Positions 55,604 through 64,000 of a DNA stretch of 64,000 bases are shown here, one piece after another. Position 1 is the first letter of the stretch; every line of letters begins with the position of its first letter. This DNA is from Tanytarsus gracilentus. Taxonomy: Eukaryota; Arthropoda; Insecta; Diptera; Chironomidae. A model generated the notes under the pieces. The model did no database searches. It worked only from the letters and a program-made list of their open reading frames with translations, and had not been told where the DNA came from. The position numbers and the translations under genes are program-made. The DNA lies in NCBI GenBank assembly GCA_038502055.1, contig JAXRKN010000014.1, positions 248,001-312,000 on the forward strand, read 5' to 3'.

Positions 55604-58600
55604 TTTTTTCTTTAACTTTGATACATCAGCAAAAAAATTTAGGAACGTGTCAAAAAATAAAAACATTTCAAGTTTAATTTTTTTATGTCAGCAAAAACAA
55701 TTTTCTCTAATGCATTTTTATGATGATAAGAATTAGAAGTGAGTCACTTTGAAAAATACAACAAAATTTCATAAATTTAAAATTTTAGAGAATTATAAAA
55801 AATTATATAATTTATTTGAAATTTTTATGATTTTTTATAAATTAAAAATTTGAGAAAATAAATTGTTAAATTTTTAAAATAATATAATTTATTTTCAAAA
55901 TTTTTATGATTTTTTTATAAATTAAAAATTTGAAAAATAAATTTTTAAATCACCTTGCATTTAATTTCAAATCTCAAGATCTTGATGGCAAATTTCGATA
56001 TTTTTCCTTCCTCCATTAAAACGCCAGTTTGTGGGTGTTAATAGAGCTTGTAAGCTTGAACCGCGCGTGGTTTCACTAGAACATCTTTTAAGGCACGAAA
56101 AAAATTTATAAACGCTTCAAGTTGCGATGAATTATGATTTTGAGGTGAGAAAATGCCAAATGAGACTTTAACTGAAAAATTGATGCTTAAATCATCTCGT
56201 GATGCTACTCGAGTGGGAAGATGAACATTTGATGATTTTTTTCTGATGCTCGATGTGCGTGACATTGAAAAGAATCTTTGCTGATGATGATGAGAATTTT
56301 TGTGAATGGTTTTGAAATTGATGCAAGTGAAAAATTGTCTTGAAATAAATTCCCTAGTCTCACTTTAATAAATTCTTACATCACAAACCGTGCGCCGACA
56401 TCTGATGCATTTACCATTCACGCTAGACTGCATAATCGAGTCGCATACATTCATTATGATACTTTAGAGTCGCCTTATTAGCCTTCTCCGTAATTACAAA
56501 ATTATAGTCTCGCGAAAAAAAAGTGCGCGATCTTAATAAAAGTCACAATCTTTTTTTTTTCTTCTAAGAAGCCAGCGCCAGTCGGCTGCAAAGTGAAATC
56601 AACGCGAATCCGGTTTTGTCAATTTATTTCAATTTACGCAACATGTGAAGAGAAAATAATTAAAAAGAAGACAATTGAAAGATGTAAAGTGATGAGAGAG
56701 TTCAATTGGAGTTTAGAGGAATGAATAAAAATTTAAATTTTTTAAAAAAAAAATTTACTTTTAAAAAAGCTTCAAAAGTTTTGCTTATTTTCACCAATCT
56801 CAAATCTCTTCACTCAATCCTCGAAAACATTTCAATAACACTATCATTACAACTCACCTTTCAGTCCCTCCACCCACTCAACTCTTAATCCCTTAACGAC
56901 CTTCCAATTGACGCCATAAAACTCATTCTCGTCAACACTTTCATCGCAAATCCAAAATGATACAAAAAATCCGGCTTAATGATGCAATCAAATCTCCTCT
57001 CTTTCCTAGAAATTCTCGTTCGTTGTAAAAAAATTCCCACTCGAGTGCTCTTCAGCTATTTCAATTTGCATGGCAAAACATTTCCTTTCACGCATTCCGA
57101 TGGTCTTCTTTTTTTGCTGTTTTTTATAGTTTTTGCGTCGAAGAAGAAGTGATAAAATGCAATCAGTGGGATGAGGGACAAATTGAAGTGGTTTCGAGTG
57201 GGGTGACTTTAAAATTGTATAAATAATTTTTGAAATTTTAAAATCTAGAAATTTGCTTAAATTAAATTTTGAGTTAAAAAATTTAAATTGAGTCGAAATT
57301 ACAAAATTTTAATGAAATTTGCAATCAAAAATCTTGAAAAAAATATCAGATGGTCACCCTACGAAAAGTGTTGATGATGTTCATTACCGCAATGAGCTTC
57401 TGTGTTAAACTTTAATGCACAGTTTAAAAAATCTTTTAATTTAACTTAAATTCTCGACACATTTGCTTGCATCATCACAGAAGCTGTAAAATCTTTTATT
57501 AATCTCGCAATGCGTTTCGAAAAAATAACACAGAAAAAAATCTTCGCAGCATCGAAGCAGATGATTCTCTTTGTTGTTCTATGAATTATAGCTCGCGTTG
57601 TTTACTTTAGAGTTGGTTCATTGTGAGTTGTTGAGATACGATGTGACTTTTGTGGATGGTGCGGTTGCAAGGAAGAATTTATTGAGTTATCGATTGAGGA
57701 AGCTAAAATTGTGGGTTAGTGGTTGAAACTTTGTCGATATTAAAATTCGATTTTGACCTCGAAAATCTCGCAACATCTCAATTCTCTATAAAAAACTCAT
57801 CCATCATCATCACAATAAAAAAATCATCCACGCAATTTCACAACTCTATCGAAAAAAAAGAAATCTTGATTTTCTTATTGTTGCACAAGAGACTGTGACA
57901 AGCGGCATGAAACGCATCGAATTACAAATTGCCACTTAAACTTCTAATTTTAGAGACTTGAAACATTTTTTTCTTTTCATTCATAAAGTTTGAGTTGGTT
58001 ATGCGGAGCAGATGGACTGTGGAGCAGTTTCGAGCATGAAAAAACATTGTAGAGAGTTTTATGATTGAATTAAATGATGGTAAATTGAGTTTAGATTCTT
58101 GAGGAAGCAGAATTGAATTTAGTTGCATTGGGAGTTCATAAAATGAATTGTGAAAAAGTTGAAATTTCTAAAATTATCTTCCATCTGCTTAAATTTCCAT
58201 CACTTTTTACGATCCATAAACGCTCCGCAATTCCTCATAATTTTCTGCGCATTCAAAGTTCGTAATTTTATCTTCGCAACTCCATTTGAAATACAATTCT
58301 TTTTTGTGCTATTCATCTCGGTCTCAATAGACTGACTTTGAAGTGTTTGCCAGTGTGCATTCCTGTGCATATTGTTGTAGAATTGTATTTTTGCTGTGTG
58401 AGGTAATTTAAAACATTTGTTGATGGGAAAGGGAAGGATGTCGTTGACTTATTAGGTGAAAAGGATTTGAGATAGTCTCGATGAGGATTAAAGTAAGATT
58501 TGAATATATCATAAATAATTTTGACTTGCTTAATAAAAAATAAAAATATTTCAACAGGTTATGGGACCCAGAAAGACTTTTTAAAAATTTAATTTTTTTG

Positions 58601-58854
58601 TTACTTAATAATTTAAAAAATTAGCTTTTGTAAATATCTCAAATATCAATTTTAACTTCCAACTCCAACCCATTTAAACTCAACAATCCGCACGTGCCGA
58701 AACAACAACAAATCTCCATCATATATTTTTAGAATCATTTCTTCAACATAAATCCACAGCATCTGGCACATAAACATTTACATGTGCTTGAAATGCATTT
58801 TTATGATGTAAACAAATTTTTCTTTAATTTTCCCTTTTGTCTTTCTCATTCCAG

Positions 58855-61331
58855 TCAATCCCAATGCGATAATGTCGTCACGTCAAAATAAATCGATTCC
58901 GCAGCCGAAGAAGGTCGCACCACCCTCAGTGCCCGACATGTATCGCTACGCAAATAGTCCTCAATCGCCGTCATCACAAAAAGATGACGATGGTGGTTTT
59001 AAGCGTCACTTGATGGAACCTCTCTCGCCATCATGCCTCACAGTGTCTTATCAACGTCGCTCGGCCGATACGATCTCTCACAAGGCTGCAATCTATTATC
59101 ATCAGCAATATGGCATACAGGAAGATCAGGGCATTGATTTGACACAATCGCCCGGTCGTGATTCGCCTGGATCATCGTCTGGCTCTGCGGGCAGTGGCTC
59201 ACGACATTCAACCGTTTCTCTCGATAGCGGACGATCGTCGAGTTATCTCACAGGCTCAGTTGATCGAATGAGCACACAATCCGAACACGATATCATTGTC
59301 AATTGGCTGTTGATGCTGAATTGCGATGATTTTTTGCCATATGGTGCAAACTTTAGTACGGCGGGCTACGATCTCGGAACAATTGCGCGAATGACGCCGG
59401 AAGATCTCACCGCAATTGGCATCACAAACCCGCATCATAGGGAGGTCATAAAGGCTCACATTGAGGAGCTTCAAGTCAATGATTCTCTTCCACATTATGT
59501 GCCGGTAATTTTATTAATTTAATTCCGACTTTTTAATAGCTTATTAAATACATTTTTTATTAGGGTTCCCTCGAGGAATGGCTTCGCCTTCTTCGTCTCG
59601 AAGAGTACTTAATTCCCCTTCAAAAGGAAGGCTTTCAAACGGTCCGCGATACGACAAAGCTCAACGAGGAAGATCTCGAGGACATTGGCATCGTAAAATT
59701 GGGTCATCAGAAGAAAATTCTGCTGGCAATTAAGCGTGTCAAAGACATCATTAGCGGTAAAGTTGTAGTGCCTTGTGTCAACTTTTGCTGTCAACCGCAG
59801 CCATCGATTGCCATCGGACCGATCTATGCACCGGCTCAGGTACGTGTGAGAAGATTAAAAGATTAACTTAATTCATAAAATATTTTAATTTTAGCATCAA
59901 GAAGAGCAGTTCACGCACTTAACCAATAAGACAAATTATTATGATCCTCGGATGCTTCAAGAGCACCATCAAATGCCATATAATCAAGTAGTAGTACCAC
60001 AGCAACAAGTTCAAGTTCATTATCCGATGACGCATCCCATGGTGAGTTTCAATTCTGACTTGTTGAAAAAAGTTCAATCATAACTTTAATTTTGTTTTAG
60101 CAAACCTGGCGACGAAGCTACGACGACGGTGACATAACGCCCACGAATGAGATAATGGAAGCGAAGAACGAGACAGCTTCAGGCGGTGGAACACTCCCAC
60201 GTCAGCAGAGGCAGGGAAAGCGCGCTGTCACTCCAGTTAAATTCGATTTGCCGCCCAAGCAACCGCTCTTCAACACCGACTACAACGCTGAAGCTCTCAA
60301 GCAAATGTCAATGTATTACAGTACACCGTCGACATCGAATGTGGCGACGACGGAGCTTTGTCAGAAAGTTGAAAAGTGCTACATCGATGGCTCGAGTGTT
60401 CACTATCGACCGCAGTATGTTTCAGCTAATTATCAACAGATGATTTATCATCAGCAAATGATGCAGCAGCAGCCGGCTTTTGGGAAATTGTATGCTGGAC
60501 AAACGCATCAGACACAGGCGGAAGTGCATGTGGAAGTTCATCCGCAGGTTGAAGTTTGTATGGTGAGTGGATTGAGAGGGATTGAAAAAAATTGGGTGTC
60601 AGGTGGTAACTCCAGCAGTGAAATGAGTCCATGAATTTTTTGTATTGAGTTAATAAAATTTTAAAATAACTAAAATAAAGTCGAGTTCAAACTCCACAAG
60701 AATTAAAGTCCACAAAAATAATTTTATGAAAAAATAAGTCCACAACAATAATTTTATATTAAAAAAAAGTCCATAAATTAATAAATTAACTCAAATTGCT
60801 TAAAATATTTAATGTGACAACTCCACTGGAAATTAAGTCCACAAATTTAAAAAAAAATACAAAATTTAATAAATTTCTCTTAACAATTTTAAAAAACCGT
60901 GGACTTATTTTTTTCTGGACTTACAATCTGACACCCTAAAAAAATCTCAAAAATAATTTTTAAATCATCTAAAATTGCATAAATTTAATTTTTAGTCAAA
61001 TTCCTCCATCGACTCGATCGATCAAATTCCATTCGCGAACGACAACGCTGGCACGATAAAGCAGCGCGCTCTCAATCGTCACGACTTGCCACAATCAGCC
61101 TCATCATCATCAACATCCTCCTCAAACTCCTCCGCATCAACCGCCATTCCACTGTGCAGCACTGGTGGTGTTCGAGTCATCTCGCCGGCAACCACCGAAT
61201 GCGACACAAATCTCGACGACCCCGAGGACACAGATGCGGTCTTCAATGACATCAACATCATGCTCAACAAGTTAAATGGCGAAATTGACATCATGATTGA
61301 ACATGGAGCGAATGGAGATGAAGGAAATTAA
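58855..61331 (+). CDS. ckn: Caskin, C-terminal exons with tandem SAM domains (5' incomplete)
   Basis: Scaffold protein; vertebrate Caskin binds the synaptic kinase CASK and polymerises through tandem SAM domains. Fly ckn acts in axon guidance. Exons: 58855-59504, 59564-59839, 59895-60041, 60101-60562, 60996-61331; about 620 aa in this window. SAM1 spans HDIIVNWLLMLNCDDF to IGITNPHHREVI, including IARMTPEDLTAIG. SAM2 spans GSLEEWLRLLRLEEYL to IGIVKLGHQKKILLAI; LGHQKK is the Caskin hallmark. Downstream is low-complexity Gln/His/Pro- and Ser-rich sequence, then a conserved-looking end (AVFNDINIMLNKLNGEID). The first ATG is at 58872, but the frame is open back to the acceptor (NPNAI before MSSRQ). 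Earlier exons with ankyrin repeats may therefore lie upstream. AATAAA follows the stop. Confidence 0.87.
60594..60936. repeat. Inverted-repeat element in last caskin intron
   Basis: Left end GGGTGTCAGGTGGTAACTCC; the complement of the right end GGGTGTCAGATTGTAAGTCC (17 of 20 match). The interior carries at least four AAGTCCACA motifs. It fills most of intron 60563-60995 while sparing both splice sites. Likely a MITE. Both flanks are A-rich, so a target duplication cannot be judged. Confidence 0.6.
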
Positions 61332-62294
61332 ACTGAACAAGAATAAAAAAATTAATTGGTCGAATTTTTAAAATGTGAAAATACCAAAAAAAAATTCAAG
61401 CTCCAAAATTTTTTGAATGAGAAACTGCATAAATACGAGATGATAAAAGACTGAGTCAAAAATTGATTTGCAAAAATTTCTGTTGAAAGAAATGAAAGAA
61501 TGAAAATTGAAGAATTTAGAAAGAAAAATTTGACTTTTGTGTCTAAAATTTTAAATATTTGAATTAAGTTGAGAATGTGTTTAGAAATGATAAAGGGCGG
61601 ATGACTTTGGTGGTTGAGAAAATTTAAAAAATTTAAGTACGTTGAAAAATAATTTTTAAATATTCACCAGAGTTTTCCTCCCCTTCCTTAGTGGTCCCTG
61701 CTACCTGACAGCTATCTACGAAAAATTGATTTTAAACAACCCAAAATGTTCCAATTCAACGAATCAAATACGAAAAACCCGCAACAGACTTAATTTAGTG
61801 AAAGTTTAATTTTAACTTAACATTTTTAAGTTTTAAAATTTCACTTTTAAACACCAGAAAACTGGTCACCAGTTAAAATATAACGAAAAACTCTCAAAAA
61901 GCATTTAAAGTGAAAAAATTCTTCTCAAACTGCATTTTTTTCTACCGCCGTCAGAAAAATCTCAATCAAATAGTATTTTTACGATGATTCCAAGTAAAAC
62001 AATTAGTGGAAACTGTTAATTAAAATATTTCATCACAAAAAAGTTCACAGACAAAATTAATTGAATTTTTGCCATTCCAATGTGAGAAAAAAATACCAAA
62101 AAAATGTCATTGAAGTGAAGATGAAGAATGTTCATTTGTGGGTGGAGTGAGATGGTAAATTTTGAGTGAAAAATAAAGGAAAATAATTATTTAAAATTCA
62201 AATAAAAAGGAAAAAAATCAACTTAATATTTCAATTTTTTTAGAAATTTTAGTGAAAATTAATCGGAAATTAATTGAATTTATCCAAGGACATT
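61332..62294. other. Caskin 3' flank / UTR
   Basis: AATAAA at about 61341 may serve as a polyadenylation signal. The rest is A/T-rich with no frame. A slightly GC-richer phrase near 61680-61720 (CCCTTCCTTAGTGGTCCCTG) is unexplained. Confidence 0.45.
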
Positions 62295-62419
62295 CAGAGA
62301 TGGGCAATTACATTGTAATCGAGTAAAAATTACATTATAAAAATTAAAAATAATTAATTCATGTAATTTCTTAAAATTAAATTACACTAAATGTAATTTT
62401 TTGTAATTGCCCATCTGTG
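62295..62419. mobile_element. hAT-like MITE, CAGAGATGGG family
   Basis: CAGAGATGGGCAATTACATT at the left and AATTGCCCATCTGTG at the right, one base off the perfect end. No clear target duplication. Confidence 0.7.
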
Positions 62420-63194
62420 TGGATCAATTAATATTTGAAAAAAAAGATGAGTTTCACCTCCCTTGAATTAAATTCTCTAAAGCTCATTTTTTAACCATCT
62501 CAAGTCTAATTTCACAAACATCATTAATTCAGTTAAAAAGCCTTAAAATTTAAAACATAAATAGCTAAAAAAATACTTACAATTTCATCCAGAAGAGCAA
62601 AAGAACTTTAATTACTCTCTGAAATCCCTAAATGAAGAGAAAAAAATTATCAAAAAAAATGAAGAAACTTAACATTCATAAAAATTTTGTGTATAAAGTA
62701 ATAAAACTATTGTGTTCGTACAAAAAATATGAGAAATGTAATTTGTGTTTAGAAAAGAGATAAAAAAATTCTAACCGACTTAAAAGGATTTTTCTTAATT
62801 TTAAATGCTTAATTTATTTTTAAGTTGTTGTAAAAAGTGAATTAAAATTATTTTCTTTAGTTTTTTAATAAAAAAGATTCAGAAAGAGAAAAAACTTCAA
62901 TTAAAAATTTAATTAATTAAATTAAAACTTCAGTATACAAATTAAAATTAAAACTGAGCAATTGGGTCGACAAAAAAATTGAAAATTTTAATTAAAAAGT
63001 AGTGAAAAATTATTCAATGTACCTTTCACAAAAAATTCCAACACATAAAACTTAAAAATCTTTTTTTATTAATTAATTTTTTTGGAATCAAAATCACCGA
63101 AAAAAATTATTAAAACACCTCAAAAATCAAAGTGGAAAAATATCACGCAGCATAAAAATTTAAATGTAAAACTTGATAGTTGACTAGTTGATAA

Positions 63195-63197
<3 letters not shown>

Positions 63198-63228
<31 letters not shown>
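63198..63228. repeat. (CA)n microsatellite
   Basis: About 15 uninterrupted CA dinucleotides. Confidence 0.97.
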
Positions 63229-63231
<3 letters not shown>

Positions 63232-63329
63232 ATCTCATCTAAGATGTTAAAGTATAAAAAAGTAAAATCATGTAGAATGTTTTTGTATCTCATCACAAAA
63301 TTTATAAATATGAAAAAATCAATGAAATA

Positions 63330-63507
63330 AAGAGATGGACAATTACAAAAAATACAAAAAAAATTACATTTAATTAATTAAATTAATTAAATTATTATAT
63401 TAATATAAATTAATATAAATCATTAATTTTTGTTTAAAATGTAATTAATTATATTTAATTCTCGTAATGTAATTTTTACCCGATTACAATGTAATTGCCC
63501 GTCTCTG
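63330..63507. mobile_element. hAT-like MITE with perfect 8-bp target duplication
   Basis: Left end AAGAGATGGACAATTAC, right end AATTGCCCGTCTCTG. ATGAAATA is present exactly on both sides (63322-63329 and 63508-63515). This copy gives the clearest evidence that the CAGAGATGGG repeats in this window are hAT-type transposition products. Confidence 0.85.
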
Positions 63508-63515
63508 ATGAAATA

Positions 63516-64000
63516 AAATTCAAAAAATTAATGAGAAAATTTTTTAGAAAGTGAAAATTTGATGGATTTTTGAATAAAGCTGAAAATTATCAAAAATTAA
63601 ATTTAAAAAAATGATAAAGTCTAAATTTTATTTAAAAAAATTAAATTCTATAAAAATATTTTTAAATTTTTTATTTCATCAAACCAAAAACTCAAAAATT
63701 TCTATCGCAAAACACAAAACCAAAATTTCTATGGCAAAATTCTACAAAACAAAAAATTTAGTTAAAATCCAATTTTTTCTCTCTTTCTCCAATTCTTTAT
63801 TAAAACAACCAAAAAAACTTTTCTGATGACCAAAAAAATAAAAAAAAATTTCTTTGAAAAATAAAATCGAATTTAGCAAAAAATTGGAAATTTTCTCGAC
63901 CCTTAAAAATTATGAAAGTAAAAACTTTAGAGAGCATGAAAAAATAATCGAAGGAAATTCTCTCATTGGTTATTTAATGTGTATGATATAAAAAAGTTAG
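63516..64000. other. AT-rich end of window, nothing recognised
   Basis: An open frame near 63611-63826 is Lys/Phe/Ser biased in the way random A/T sequence is; I do not call it. Confidence 0.5.

Larger units (their letters stand above)
43176..58854. other. 15.7-kb gene-poor interval, probable caskin introns
   Basis: Apart from a small peptide gene at 55.3-55.5 kb, I see no frame with protein-like composition. Most of it is A/T-rich simple sequence. Islands of higher complexity stand out near 43290-43800, 46850-46960, 49680-49750, 53140-53290 and 56380-56560. The first has repeated TCAGTT initiator-like motifs near 43286 and a GTATGT donor at 43802; it could be a non-coding first exon. Because caskin coding on the same strand begins at 58855 directly after a splice acceptor, this interval most simply holds its 5' exons, introns and enhancers. 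That is inference. Confidence 0.4.

Noticed and set aside
56038..56265. 75-residue minus-strand frame from an ATG with less biased composition
   Set aside because: No signal peptide, domain or promoter seen; it lies in one of the complex islands and could be regulatory DNA. Conservation would be needed to call it.
1..64000. CRISPR arrays, rRNA or tRNA genes
   Set aside because: No regularly spaced palindromic repeat array and no rRNA- or tRNA-like stretch was seen; the DNA is eukaryotic nuclear in character.

Overview
This is eukaryotic DNA, most likely from a nematoceran fly, with a non-biting midge (Chironomidae) as the best guess. The sequence is very AT-rich. Genes have several exons, introns are mostly 50-100 bp with GTRAGT donors, initiators resemble TCAGT, and the family content is that of insects: an epsilon-type GST, a CheA/CheB-like DUF1091 cluster, caskin, and LRIM-like leucine-rich repeat proteins. 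The species assignment is inference; the insect assignment rests on the gene families. I rebuilt all gene models by eye from open frames plus splice sites. In every complete model the exon lengths add up to a whole number of codons.

Layout. 0.3-14.8 kb is a glycosylation gene block. It holds four polypeptide GalNAc-transferase-like genes (called A-D here), all without the C-terminal ricin-type lectin domain. Between them lie a tandem pair of alpha-1,4-glycosyltransferase (A4GALT/alpha4GT) genes and an SLC35B4/Efr-type nucleotide-sugar transporter. A foldback-like transposable element (5.57-7.34 kb) sits in this block and itself carries a nested hAT relic. 15.2-37.0 kb is an array of ten leucine-rich repeat genes: one membrane protein with a coiled coil, eight short secreted LRR proteins (seven of them with a GPI-anchor-like tail), and one protein with a Ser/Thr-rich mucin-like N-terminus followed by LRRs. 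A small single-pass membrane protein gene lies among them. Two elements with Transib-like ends and several hAT-like MITEs separate these genes. 37.1-40.2 kb holds three tandem DUF1091-like secreted protein genes. 40.8-43.2 kb holds a NUDT19-type Nudix hydrolase gene and an epsilon-like GST gene. 43.2-58.8 kb is nearly gene-free and probably intronic or regulatory DNA of caskin. Its only convincing gene is a small secreted peptide on the minus strand. 58.9-61.3 kb holds the last five exons of caskin, with two SAM domains. 61.3-64 kb is repeat-bearing flank.

How the parts may work together. GalNAc-transferases start mucin-type O-glycans on Ser/Thr tracts in the Golgi, A4GALT-like enzymes extend glycolipid or glycan chains, and Efr supplies nucleotide sugars. 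Several neighbouring LRR proteins, and two of the transferases themselves, carry runs of threonine of the kind these enzymes glycosylate. A linked set of lectin-less O-glycosylation enzymes and Thr-stalked surface LRR proteins is the most interesting hypothesis in the window. It is inference from linkage and sequence features only.
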